Assembly (NCBI RefSeq): GCF_004375085.3
Contig: NZ_SNAQ03000001.1
Location: forward strand, 496,001 to 560,000
Origin: Lewinella sp. W8
Lineage (GTDB): Bacteria > Bacteroidota > Bacteroidia > Chitinophagales > Saprospiraceae
Direction of reading: 5' to 3'
Length of the DNA: 64,000 nt
Part shown: positions 53,594 to 61,796 of the stretch, piece after piece
Numbering within the stretch: position 1 is the first letter of the stretch
Layout of the letters: each line of letters begins with the position of its first letter
The notes under the pieces: generated by a model
The model's database searches: none
Told to the model about the DNA's origin: nothing
The model's input: the letters and a program-made list of their open reading frames with translations, nothing else
Program-made: the position numbers and the translations under genes

Positions 53594-55438
53594 ATGCTCC
53601 GAGCTTTGATGGGCCGCAGTTTGGCCCTTTGCCTTGCCCTTCTGTTATCTTCCTCCCTCGCCGCCCAGTTGGAATGGGTCGCCGATCACCCCGCCACCAT
53701 TAAGTACCACCTGGACCTGCAGAACGTGCAGCAACACGAGCTGCGCATCACGATCGACTTTCCGGCCGTGGGGCCGGGGGTGTTCTACGTATCCATGCCG
53801 CAGTCGAGCCCGGGGCGTTATGCGGTCCATAACTTCGCCAAGAACGTCTACGACCTTGAAGCCCGGGACGCGCAGGGCGATCCCATTGCCGTCCACCGCG
53901 ACGGCATCACCCGCTGGGCCATTGCCGGCCACGGGGGGGCGGTGCAACTGTCCTACACCCTGTTCGCCAACGGCGGTGACGGCACCTACTCGGGCATCGA
54001 CGACCGCAAGCTTCACCTCAACATGCCCGCCAGCTTCATTTACGGAGAGGGGCTCAACGACCGCCCGGTCACCCTGGAGCTGGCCAACGGCCAGCGCCCC
54101 GACTGGACGGTCGCTACCCAACTGGTCGCCCTGGGCGGCCGGAAGTTCGCCGCGCCGGACTACTACTATTTCTACGATTCCCCGACCATCGCCGGCGACA
54201 TCATGCGCGACGAATGGGCGGTGAAAAACCCGGACGGCAAAACCCAGATCATCGAGGTGGCCATGATGCACGAGGGCACCCGGGAGCAGTTCGACGACTA
54301 CGTCGCATGGACGAAGGACATCGTCGCCACCCAGCAAAAGGTATTCGGGGAACTGCCCAATTTCGACTTTGGTCGCTACGTCTTCCTGTGCGCCTATAAC
54401 CCCTGGATCGGCGGCGACGGTATGGAGCACCGCAACTCCACCATCTGTTCGGCGCCCGTCGGACTGGAAGAATACGCCGACCGCCTGATCGGCACCGTCA
54501 GCCACGAATTTTTCCACTGCTGGAACGTTGAGCGCATCCGCCCCGCCAGCCTGGAGCCCTTCCACTTCGACCACGCCAACCAGAGTGGGGAGCTCTGGTT
54601 CGCCGAAGGCTTTACGAGTTACTACGATGATTTGAGCCTGGTTCGGGCCGGCATCCTCAGTCAGGAGGACTACGCCTCCGGCCTGACCGGGCAGCTGAAC
54701 TACGTGCTGCTCCGTCCCGGCCGGGAGCACCGCAATCCGATCGAAATGAGCCAGGAGGCTCCCTTCTTGGATGCCGCCACCGCCAACGACCCCGACAACT
54801 ACGGCAACACCTTCGTGAGTTACTACTCCTACGGCGCCACCATGGCCCTCGCCCTGGACCTCACCCTCCGCGAGCGCGGCCACACCCTAGATGAGGTGAT
54901 GCGCCTGATCTGGCGGCGCTACGGTATTACGGAAATCCCCTACCACATCCGCGACCTCCAACTCGCCCTGGGCGATGTCGTCGAGGATCAGGACTGGGCC
55001 GCCGAGTGGTTTGACCGCCACGTATACGGCAGTGAGTTACCCGACTTCGGCGCCCTCCTGGACAACTACGGCATCAGCGTCCGGCAGAACGATGCGGACA
55101 CCCCCGGTTTCGCCGGTCTGCGGCTGCGGGAGGACGATGGCGTGGTGAAGGTCCGTGGATCGGTGGCCGAAAACAATCCCCTCTACGCCGCCGGCGTAGA
55201 CGCCGGCAGTACTATCCTGACGCTCAACGGCGTGGCCATCACCAGCGTGGAGCAATTCAACGAAGTTGCCGATGGCCTCACTCTCGGCCAATCTTACTCC
55301 ATTACCTTCCGGCAGCTCGGCCGCGAGCGCAGCGGCACCTTCACGGCGACCACCGACCCGGCCTTTTCCGTCAGCATGGACGAGGAGGTGAAGAAGAAGG
55401 TGGTGAAATTGCGGAATGGTTGGTTGGGGGAGCAGTAG
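53594..55438 (+). CDS. M61 family glycyl aminopeptidase with PDZ domain
   Basis: 614 residues with a signal peptide (SLALCLALLLSSSLAAQ). The beta-rich N-terminal domain is followed by a thermolysin-like catalytic domain: HEFFH from His304 to His308 in SHEFFHCWNVERIRP and the third ligand Glu338 in LWFAEGFTSYYDDL. A PDZ domain closes the protein (about 500-595: GLRLREDDGVVKVRGSVAENNPLYAAGVDAGSTILTLNG). M61 enzymes remove N-terminal Gly or Ala from peptides, here probably in the periplasm. Single gene. Confidence 0.93.
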   Translation: MLRALMGRSLALCLALLLSSSLAAQLEWVADHPATIKYHLDLQNVQQHELRITIDFPAVGPGVFYVSMPQSSPGRYAVHNFAKNVYDLEARDAQGDPIAVHRDGITRWAIAGHGGAVQLSYTLFANGGDGTYSGIDDRKLHLNMPASFIYGEGLNDRPVTLELANGQRPDWTVATQLVALGGRKFAAPDYYYFYDSPTIAGDIMRDEWAVKNPDGKTQIIEVAMMHEGTREQFDDYVAWTKDIVATQQKVFGELPNFDFGRYVFLCAYNPWIGGDGMEHRNSTICSAPVGLEEYADRLIGTVSHEFFHCWNVERIRPASLEPFHFDHANQSGELWFAEGFTSYYDDLSLVRAGILSQEDYASGLTGQLNYVLLRPGREHRNPIEMSQEAPFLDAATANDPDNYGNTFVSYYSYGATMALALDLTLRERGHTLDEVMRLIWRRYGITEIPYHIRDLQLALGDVVEDQDWAAEWFDRHVYGSELPDFGALLDNYGISVRQNDADTPGFAGLRLREDDGVVKVRGSVAENNPLYAAGVDAGSTILTLNGVAITSVEQFNEVADGLTLGQSYSITFRQLGRERSGTFTATTDPAFSVSMDEEVKKKVVKLRNGWLGEQ

Positions 55439-55477
55439 GGGCTGAATTATAGCGCAATAGCTCCCTGTTTCTGTTGC

Positions 55478-55506
55478 GTTGTTAGCGGGAAAACACCGGT
55501 AACAAC
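55478..55506 (+). terminator. Terminator-like hairpin after M61
   Basis: GTTGTTAGCGG / CCGGTAACAAC, 10 of 11 pairs, 7-base loop, then a T-rich stretch (CTTTTCACGCTTTTC). It marks the left edge of the AT-rich segment. Confidence 0.55.
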
Positions 55507-55668
55507 GTCAACTTTTCACGCTTTTCTGTCGTGAGAGGCCCCGTTTTTGGCTATTTTGGAGTGCCCTGATTGCGTAGTTAGGACTTTAGCCTACATATAC
55601 TGGTGTATGTGCAATGCGGATGCAACTATGTTGTGTGCCATCAAGAAAAAACGAAATCCGAAAATAGA

Positions 55669-56301
55669 TTAAGCTCCCTCAATCATAACTGCTCTACGGT
55701 CAAATGAAGTATCATTTAGGCAATGCACGAAAAACTTAGCGACATCAGAACGAGAAATGAATTTGGGAAAGAAAACGGTTGGCTTTTCAATAATTCGATA
55801 TTTTCCTTTTCCTTGTTTATTGGTAAGTCCAGCGGGGCGGATAGCAACAAAAGGAACATCCTTTGCTTCAAGCACTCTCTTTTCGGCTTTTTCAAAATCT
55901 GCAAAGCCCTCTTTTCCTCCAATTTGTTGAAGAAGAAACTTGACGAACCAAGACGACCCACCGATACCAATACTTGAAATCATTAAGCAACGTGGTGTAT
56001 TAGGTTGGTCAGATGCAGCCAACATTATATTCTCATAGGCTTTATCCATTATATAGATTTTTTTCTTTGGTGGATTGCCTAAACAACTGACTACAATATC
56101 AACTCCTGATACAGCCTTTTCTACATCATCATAATTAGTCGCATCTCCTTTAAATACTTCAATATTGACATTATCTGAAAGATAATATTTTTCAGGGGTT
56201 CTTACAAAAGCTCTGATTCTATAACCTGCATCCAAAGCTTGCTTAACAAAATGACTGCCCAAATTGCCATTTGCACCAAATACTAAAACTGTTTTACTCA
56301 T
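55669..56301 (-). CDS. NAD(P)H-binding atypical short-chain dehydrogenase (NmrA-like)
   Basis: 210 residues. Rossmann motif GANGNLGSH at 9-17 after VLVFG, then RAFVRTPEKY (NADP-selecting Arg), VVSCLGNPPKKK and AIRPAGLTN, all typical of atypical SDR or NmrA-type proteins. No Tyr-x-x-x-Lys at the usual place, so it may be a sensor or quinone-type reductase. Codons are strikingly A/T-rich compared with flanking genes. Its start lies 2 bases after the stop of the DoxX-like gene, forming a two-gene operon divergent from an HxlR regulator. Confidence 0.85.
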   Translation of the reverse strand: MSKTVLVFGANGNLGSHFVKQALDAGYRIRAFVRTPEKYYLSDNVNIEVFKGDATNYDDVEKAVSGVDIVVSCLGNPPKKKIYIMDKAYENIMLAASDQPNTPRCLMISSIGIGGSSWFVKFLLQQIGGKEGFADFEKAEKRVLEAKDVPFVAIRPAGLTNKQGKGKYRIIEKPTVFFPKFISRSDVAKFFVHCLNDTSFDRRAVMIEGA

Positions 56302-56303
56302 TG

Positions 56304-56669
56304 TTATATACTTTGTCTTATGAAATAAAAAGCAGCAACAAGTACAAGAACTACAATAGGTCCAACCATTGCAGCAAACGGTTCACTTGCTTTATATTGT
56401 AGGATTAGCTCAACAACTTTAAGGACAAAAAGAACCAAACAAGCCCAAGGCACAAGTTTGTCATTGAAACCTCCTTTGCTAAAAAGACTGAAAAGAATAA
56501 CACCAGCCGCACCCACTTCTAAACCTCCGAATGCACTCATAAAAGGTTTGGCGATACCCAATTTATTCATCCAATCCAGAGCCATTTTCCCTCCAAGTTG
56601 TTTTCCAATTCCTGCTGCCATTTCAAAGGCAACTAATCCAAGACTTACTATCCAAAATAATATTTTCAT
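56304..56669 (-). CDS. DoxX-like small membrane protein
   Basis: 121 residues with four hydrophobic helices (ILFWIVSLGLVAFEMAAGIG, GLEVGAAGVILFSLF, WACLVLFVLKVVELIL, VVLVLVAAFYFI). The opening helix, the KPFMSAFGGLEVGAAG segment and size fit the DoxX/DUF4149-like group linked to redox stress and often paired with HxlR regulators. First gene of the pair with the SDR. AT-rich codons. Confidence 0.75.
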   Translation of the reverse strand: MKILFWIVSLGLVAFEMAAGIGKQLGGKMALDWMNKLGIAKPFMSAFGGLEVGAAGVILFSLFSKGGFNDKLVPWACLVLFVLKVVELILQYKASEPFAAMVGPIVVLVLVAAFYFIRQSI

Positions 56670-56697
56670 TTTTTACTGTTTAAAATTAACGATGACG

Positions 56698-56759
56698 CAA
56701 AACTATGAAACAAATACTATACATTCTATAGTGCTATACCAAAGTATAGTGTATCTTTG
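56698..56759. promoter_or_regulatory. Divergent promoters with paired operators for HxlR and DoxX/SDR
   Basis: Forward -7 TATCTTTG at 56752-56759 serves the regulator; reverse -7 TAGTTTTG (56705 to 56698) serves the DoxX/SDR pair. Between them are two perfect inverted repeats: ACTATA-N5-TATAGT (56716-56732) and CTATAC-N4-GTATAG (56734-56749). They are the probable binding sites of the HxlR protein, controlling both directions. Confidence 0.65.
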
Positions 56760-56774
56760 CAAAAACGGATAGCA

Positions 56775-57200
56775 ATGGATAGGGCATTAAAAGATAAAAT
56801 TGAAGAGTTTAAGAGTTACAGAATAGACAAACCTCCTTTAGAAATAATCGAACATTATCGAAAGGAATTACAAGCTATTCAAGATACAATGGAGATTGTG
56901 CAAGGAAGGTGGAAAATGCCGATAATTGCATTACTCTGTAATGGAGAGTTTAGATATTCTGAATTGGAGAAAGGGATACCGAAAATTACTCCAAGAATGT
57001 TATCAAAAGAATTGAAAGATTTAGAGATAAATGAATTGGTAAAAAGAAAAGTGTACGACACCATTCCAGTAAAAGTAACTTATAAACTTACGGATTATGG
57101 ATATACACTCGTACCTTTAATAATAGAATTGACAAAATGGGGAAAGCAACATCGAGAATATTTAATGAAAGAAAAAAGACGAGAGCACAACAAAGGCTAA
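56775..57200 (+). CDS. HxlR family transcriptional regulator
   Basis: 141 residues from the ATG at 56775; a TTG at 56757 lies within the promoter and is rejected. Winged-helix domain of the HxlR/MarR type: IVQGRWKMPIIALLCNGEFRYSELEKGIPKITPRMLSKELKDLE, then wing VYDTIPVKVTYKLTDYG and the dimer helix LIIELTKWGKQHREYL. No Cys, so it is not a YodB-like thiol sensor. It probably represses its own gene and the divergent DoxX/SDR operon through the two inverted repeats. A/T-rich codons. Its stop codon lies inside the arm of a folded element. Confidence 0.9.
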   Translation: MDRALKDKIEEFKSYRIDKPPLEIIEHYRKELQAIQDTMEIVQGRWKMPIIALLCNGEFRYSELEKGIPKITPRMLSKELKDLEINELVKRKVYDTIPVKVTYKLTDYGYTLVPLIIELTKWGKQHREYLMKEKRREHNKG

Positions 57201-57240
57201 AACGGCAATAGGCTCGATTCCTCGCCTACTGCGTTTAGCC
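57195..57240. repeat. Folded element at the HxlR stop codon, attC-like
   Basis: Arms GGCTAAAACGGCAATAGGC (57195-57213) and GCCTACTGCGTTTAGCC (57224-57240) pair with two single bulged bases and one mismatch around a 10-base loop. The right arm holds GTTTAGC, one base from the attC R' box GTTRRRY. There is no U-run after it, so a plain terminator is less likely. The 57241-57411 stretch carries GC-rich small palindromes (CTCCGCTGCGCTCCG, TCGAGCTTCGCTCGA) and no gene. Confidence 0.4.
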
Positions 57241-57411
57241 GAACCGTTGGAGAGAAAGTCTCCGCTGCGCTCCGCCCTTCCGCTGACACCATGCCTACGG
57301 CAAATTCCAAAATTTTTTTTCGAGCTTCGCTCGATACAATTTCCGTAATTTCAAAACTGCGCCGAGCACCTTATCGTTGAAAAATGAAGTAGTCAGGCCC
57401 AAACATCTAGC

Positions 57412-57891
57412 ATGATTGATACTAAACTTCTAGCCGCAATTGAAAACTTTTTCAATCACCCGCAACAGATAAAATTCGAAGGGGAGAAAGAAGATGAAAA
57501 CGGTTTCGGTTCGCTGCCTAATGAATTAAAGGCTGCGCTTCCACCGTGGTACGTTGAATTTTTGACTACGTTTCCCATCAATGGATTGATCATAGATTTT
57601 GAGGTTAATCCAGACGACGAAAGAAGTATTGAGTTTGTCGGCTTCGAAGGGGTGCAAGACGAATTTTATGACCTGTATCCAGGATGCGCTATCGGGCAGT
57701 TAGGATACATATGCATAGGTGAGGACCCCACGGGAAGTGGCGACCCATACTTTATAAATATTCATGAAGGGGAGAATCCGCCCGTATATCAGATTTATCA
57801 CGACGTGAGTGATGTTGGTGAAGAAATAATTCAGGGAGGAAGGGATAAGGTAGCTGGTCAGCTATCTGAATTGTTTGTGGTCGGGCAATGA
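57412..57891 (+). CDS. SMI1/KNR4 (SUKH) family protein
   Basis: 159 residues. SUKH features: an N-terminal helix pair, PNELKAALPPWYVEFLTTFPING (family pattern with P-x-x-Y/W-x-x-F), GCAIGQLGYICIGEDPTGSGDPYFINI, and a C-terminal NPPVYQIYHDV segment. SUKH proteins are often immunity proteins against nuclease toxins, but many stand-alone copies have other roles. No toxin gene is adjacent. Codon use is intermediate. Probably part of the acquired segment. Confidence 0.8.
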   Translation: MIDTKLLAAIENFFNHPQQIKFEGEKEDENGFGSLPNELKAALPPWYVEFLTTFPINGLIIDFEVNPDDERSIEFVGFEGVQDEFYDLYPGCAIGQLGYICIGEDPTGSGDPYFINIHEGENPPVYQIYHDVSDVGEEIIQGGRDKVAGQLSELFVVGQ

Positions 57892-57910
57892 AAATGGATG
57901 GGGTCTAATT

Positions 57911-57926
57911 GCCAAACATGTTTGGC
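57911..57926. repeat. 16-bp perfect palindrome
   Basis: GCCAAACATGTTTGGC, 20 bases after the SUKH stop; a possible operator or weak terminator between the SUKH and DUF1801 genes. Confidence 0.4.
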
Positions 57927-58029
57927 GCAAGCCCGTAAATAATCAGCATTCTAAACAATAGAAGATGCTGCAAAAGGGGGGAGGTTACAATATGGCGGGC
58001 CGAACGATAGAAAGCCGGTATTTTCCTGA

Positions 58030-58419
58030 ATGGAAGAACCTAATCGAATACAGATGAAACCATCAACCGTAGAAGAATACATGAACCAACTGCCCGAAGT
58101 CGCACAAGCCAAGGCGGAGGAACTACGGGCAATCTTAAAGAAGATTGCGCCCGAAGCAGATGAAGTGTTGAAGTGGGGCAAACCTGCCTTTGAAATGAAG
58201 ACCATTTTGTTTGCCTACGCCGCACATAAAAATCACCTGACTTTTCTGCCAACGGGTCCCGCCATGAAGCCTTTTGAGGAGGAAATTGCCGGGTATGCTG
58301 TGAATAAAGACTCCATTAGATTTCAATATGCAGACCCTCTGCCGGTGATACTCATCGAGAAAATAGCGAAGTTCAGGGTAGAGGATGTATTGGAACGAGA
58401 CGCAAAATGGAAATACTGA
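58030..58419 (+). CDS. DUF1801 (YdhG-like) domain protein
   Basis: 129 residues from the ATG at 58030; the ATG at 58054 would give the more usual family start MKPSTVEEYMNQLP. Typical DUF1801 layout: LPEVAQAKAEELRAILKKIAPEADEVLKWGKPAFEM, the HKNHLTFLPTGPAMKPFEEE strand, and DSIRFQYADPLPVILIEKIAKFRV. Soluble, often linked to iron handling (frataxin-like fold) but function unproven. Ends at a strong shared terminator. Confidence 0.85.
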   Translation: MEEPNRIQMKPSTVEEYMNQLPEVAQAKAEELRAILKKIAPEADEVLKWGKPAFEMKTILFAYAAHKNHLTFLPTGPAMKPFEEEIAGYAVNKDSIRFQYADPLPVILIEKIAKFRVEDVLERDAKWKY

Positions 58420-58422
58420 CGA

Positions 58423-58461
58423 AAAAAGCCCCCGCACCAAACCATGATGCGGGGGCTTTTT
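58423..58461. terminator. Bidirectional terminator hairpin
   Basis: 14-bp stem AAAAAGCCCCCGCA / TGCGGGGGCTTTTT (58423-58436 with 58448-58461), with A and T runs giving a U-run in both directions between convergent genes. Confidence 0.9.
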
Positions 58462-58479
58462 CATTTCAATCAGCAGTTG

Positions 58480-60903
58480 CTACCGCACCTGCTTCCGATT
58501 CTTCACGTACTTCTCCAGCCACTGGTCCTGCTCCCAGAGCAGGTGGAGGATGCTTTCCTTGGCCCGGTAGCCGTGGCTCTCTTTGGGGAGCATGACGAGC
58601 CGGACGGTGGCGCCCAGTCCCTTGAGGGCGTTGAAGTAGCGCTCACTCTGGAGGGGGTAGGTGCCGGAGTTGTTGTCGGCCTGCCCGTGGGTGAGCAGGA
58701 GCGGGGTCTTCATTTTGTCGGCGTGCATGAAGGGGGACATGGTGTAGTAGACCTCCGGGGCCTCCCAGTAGCTGCGCTGCTCGCTCTGGAAGCCGAAGGG
58801 CGTCAGGGTGCGGTTGTAGGCGCCCGAGCGGGCGATGCCCGCCGCGAAGAGGTCGGAGTGCGACAGCAGGTTGGCCACCATGAAGGCCCCGTAGCTGTGT
58901 CCACCCACGGCCACGCGATCCCGGTCGATGTAGCCGAGGGCATCCACGGCGTCAATGGCGGCCTTGGCGTTGGCGACCAGCTGCCGCCGGAAGGAATCGT
59001 TGGGCTCTTCGTCACCCTCCCCGACGATGGGAAAGGCCGCACCGGACAGTACCACGTAGCCCCGGGTCACCCAGTATACGGGGCTTCCCCAGGATGGGCG
59101 CGTGAACTCGTTCGGGTTGGCCGTGGTCTGAGAGGCGCTGGCCTTGTCCTTGTATTCCCGGGGGTAGGCCCAGAGGATCATGGGCATCTTTTCCTTTTTC
59201 TCCATGTCATAGCCAACGGGGAGGTACAGGGTCCCGGACAACTCCAGCCCATCGTCGCGCTTGTAGGTGATGACTTCCTTGTGGACGTCGGCCAGGGCTT
59301 TGTAGGGATTGGCGAAGTTGGTGACCTGGGTCAGTTCGCCGTCCTTATTCAGCTCGCGGAAGTAGTAGTTGGGGTAATCCGTGCTGGACTCAATCCGGAC
59401 CATCAGCCGACCGGTTGCCGGGTCATAATCATTGAGGTTTTCCAGCTTGTCGGTGTAGGTGGAGCGGTAGAGTTCCTTATTATCCCCCGTTTTCAGGTTG
59501 TACTGGTGGAGGAAGGGGAATTGTCCCTCTTCGCTGTAGCCGGCACCGATCAGGAAGGTGTTGCCTTCCTGCATGGCCAGCACCGAGCGACCGAACTGGT
59601 TACGCTTGGTGACGAAGTTGCCGGGATCACTGTAGCGATCCTGGTAGTTACGATCGGCGATGATTTTGGCGCCCTTGCCGGGATTGCCGGGCGCAAAGAC
59701 GTAGGTCTTGGCGTTACGGGTGGGCCACCAGCGATCGTAAGCGATCGCCGTATTGTCGTCGCCCCAGAGGACGTAGGACATCCGGTTGACCGTTTTCATC
59801 AGGCTGCGGGGCGTGCCGTTGTAGGGGGCTTCCAGTTCGAAAAGTTCGTCCCGGTATTCGGCCTCCCGGTTCTGGTCGCCGCCGTCGAGGGCCTGCACGA
59901 AGGTCAGGGTGGCGGGGCGGTCAGCCCGCCAGCTGAGGTCGCGCCGGCCGGTCCGGGTGGACATGAAGCCCGTGGGCAGGTCCTCGATGAGCGGCACCTT
60001 GGATACGTTCTGTACCAGCTTGCCGTCGGCGGCGTAAATGTTGGTGATGGAGGGGAAGCGAGAGTAGGGGACGAGGTAAGAGAAGGGGCGTTCCACCGTA
60101 GAGACCATGACGTAGTTGCCGTCCGGACTGAAGGAAACGCTGCGGTACATGGCCGTCGGGAGCCACTGTTCGGTGCTGCCGTCGAGCTTCACCTTGACGA
60201 GGGTAGACTTGGCCAGCTGCTCGAAATTGTGCTCGTCGTTGGGGTTTTTGAGCAAATCCTGGTAGGTCCGGTTCTGGGCCTTTTTGCCGTCGGCCACCGA
60301 GATCGTGGGCCCCTCGGGCACCGCCTCAGCGACGTTGATGAGGGGCTGCCGGTCTTCGGGAAGCATCTTGACGAGGATGGCACTGCCATCCTGGAACCAG
60401 TTGATCACGTCACGCAGGTTGGCGTTGATGGTGGGGCCGGTGAGGCGGCGGACGTTGGCGTTGGCCACGTCCAGTACCCACACTTCCACCCCTTCACTGG
60501 TGGTGTTGGTGACGGCGACCATGGACTGGTCCGGCGACCAGGTCGGGTTCGCCAGGCGGGCGTTCTTCGGCAGACCCTGTACGCTGCGGGCCGTGCCGCC
60601 GCTTACGGGCTTCACCTTGATGTCCTTAAAGTAGGTGGTGCGGCTGCCGATGTTGGTTTTCGGGTCAATGCGGAGTCCGCCGAGGCGCATTTCCGTTTCG
60701 GAGAGTTCGGCGATGGTCTTGTAGGCATCCCGGTAGAGGAGGAGCATGAATTCCTTGTCTTCGTCCATCAGCACGGAGGGTGCCAGGGGGACGTCGACGA
60801 GTTCCATGATTTCTTTCGGAGGCTGTTGGTAATCAAGCTTTACCTGAGCCAGGCTGAGGCCGGAGACTGCCAGAAGCAGTACCAGCAAGAAGGTAGTACG
60901 CAT
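58480..60903 (-). CDS. Secreted S9 family peptidase (S9D glutamyl endopeptidase-like)
   Basis: 807 residues with a signal peptide (FLLVLLLAVSGLSLAQ). An N-terminal beta-propeller (PTWSPDQSMVAVTN, VSFSPDGNYVMVSTVERPFSYLVPYSRFP) is followed by an alpha/beta hydrolase domain with Ser670 in GGHSYGAFM, Asp743 in HGQADNNSG and His777 in KESHGYRA. The propeller segment RPFSYLVPYSRFP and the EDLPTGF phrase resemble the chloroplast-type glutamyl endopeptidases (S9D). It probably trims peptides in the periplasm. G/C-rich, unlike the neighbouring AT-rich segment. Confidence 0.93.
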   Translation of the reverse strand: MRTTFLLVLLLAVSGLSLAQVKLDYQQPPKEIMELVDVPLAPSVLMDEDKEFMLLLYRDAYKTIAELSETEMRLGGLRIDPKTNIGSRTTYFKDIKVKPVSGGTARSVQGLPKNARLANPTWSPDQSMVAVTNTTSEGVEVWVLDVANANVRRLTGPTINANLRDVINWFQDGSAILVKMLPEDRQPLINVAEAVPEGPTISVADGKKAQNRTYQDLLKNPNDEHNFEQLAKSTLVKVKLDGSTEQWLPTAMYRSVSFSPDGNYVMVSTVERPFSYLVPYSRFPSITNIYAADGKLVQNVSKVPLIEDLPTGFMSTRTGRRDLSWRADRPATLTFVQALDGGDQNREAEYRDELFELEAPYNGTPRSLMKTVNRMSYVLWGDDNTAIAYDRWWPTRNAKTYVFAPGNPGKGAKIIADRNYQDRYSDPGNFVTKRNQFGRSVLAMQEGNTFLIGAGYSEEGQFPFLHQYNLKTGDNKELYRSTYTDKLENLNDYDPATGRLMVRIESSTDYPNYYFRELNKDGELTQVTNFANPYKALADVHKEVITYKRDDGLELSGTLYLPVGYDMEKKEKMPMILWAYPREYKDKASASQTTANPNEFTRPSWGSPVYWVTRGYVVLSGAAFPIVGEGDEEPNDSFRRQLVANAKAAIDAVDALGYIDRDRVAVGGHSYGAFMVANLLSHSDLFAAGIARSGAYNRTLTPFGFQSEQRSYWEAPEVYYTMSPFMHADKMKTPLLLTHGQADNNSGTYPLQSERYFNALKGLGATVRLVMLPKESHGYRAKESILHLLWEQDQWLEKYVKNRKQVR

Positions 60904-61600
60904 GGTATGGTTTTATGGGTTACGGAGACCGGTAGACCGGTCCGGAAAATGGTTCCGTAAGAAAAGAAATTTGCGCGAGACTTCCCGTACCCGCCGCGAA
61001 CGCCCGGAGTTTCCCGGGGATTACTGACCGGCGGCTGACGAAAAGGGGGTGGTGGTGAGTATTTTCCCTCTCCCCAAAGCCCTCTCCGGCCGCTCGTGCC
61101 TCGCAGGAGAGGGGCTTGACGGTTGGCTTTTTCTGAAAAGGTAGGAGAGACCCATCAACATTTCTTTTGGAGAGATAATAAATGACTTAGGCATCTGGTG
61201 TTTCCTTTCCCCGAAAGGAAACCCAATCGGTTCTGGGGTACCCAGATACTTCCCAGAACAGCTTGAGTAAACTGATCGTGTACAATCTCAACCACTATGC
61301 TGGTGTGGTCGCCTTTCGGGGAAAGACGACTCCAGATAGCCAAACGCAGTAGACCCTAAAATCTTCGATTTTTCAGATACTTTGCGAAGGCCAGAACAGC
61401 TCCGGCGTGACCTCGAAGTGTGTAGCGCTGAACCGGAGGTTCGTGTCGTTACTCCTTTGAGAGTCACCTTGGAGGCAACACCTATACTTGATTTAGTTGC
61501 TGGTTTCTTGGTGATTAGTGACTCGTAAGTGACGAGGGGAGGAGAAACAGGATTTAGGCCCGAGGATGTGGACTTTAGGAGCTTGTCCGAGGGCGTGACA

Positions 61601-61638
61601 CATCGGATGAGCTCCGCTGCGCTCCGACGCATCCGATG
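61601..61638. repeat. CATCGGATG hairpin repeat, second copy
   Basis: Arms CATCGGATG (61601-61609) and CATCCGATG (61630-61638) enclosing AGCTCCGCTGCGCTCCGACG. Same outer arms as 50500-50539, and again followed (61650-61672) by CTAAATCCTTAATCCT-type repeats. Confidence 0.6.
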
Positions 61639-61680
61639 AGCACTTTGCCCTAAATCCTTAATCCTCGATCCTGAAAATCT

Positions 61681-61690
61681 GGCACCTGCG
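61681..61690 (+). repeat. GGCACCTGCG motif, copy 4
   Basis: GGCACCTGCG followed by GTCCCTCGCCCCAATAA, 107 bases upstream of the GH3 gene. Confidence 0.35.
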
Positions 61691-61796
61691 GTCCCTCGCC
61701 CCAATAAGGCATAGCAACGACCAGGAAAAATGGTCAACCCTTCGTGAAGTGGTGTAGTTCGTGTTGTAGATTTAGGACCCATCTGACCTACCGCAT

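Larger units (their letters stand above)
60904..61796. other. 890-bp repeat-rich intergenic region
   Basis: No convincing gene; the longest frame (61288-61782, reverse, 164 codons) is low-complexity and spans repeats. Contents: AGCCCTCTCC / GGAGAGGGGCT inverted repeat near 61075-61120, CTTTCCCCGAAAG palindromic motif near 61207 and a related copy near 61313, the AATCCT-type short repeats, the CATCGGATG hairpin and a GGCACCTGCG motif. It looks like a graveyard of small repeats. Confidence 0.5.

Noticed and set aside
57195-57240. Plain intrinsic terminator for the HxlR gene
   Set aside because: Not excluded, but there is no U-run and the arm begins inside the stop codon with bulged bases, so I list it as an attC-like folded element of low confidence.
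61288-61782. 164-codon reverse frame in the intergenic region
   Set aside because: Ser/Arg/Thr-rich low-complexity translation running across known small repeats, no signal, no motif.
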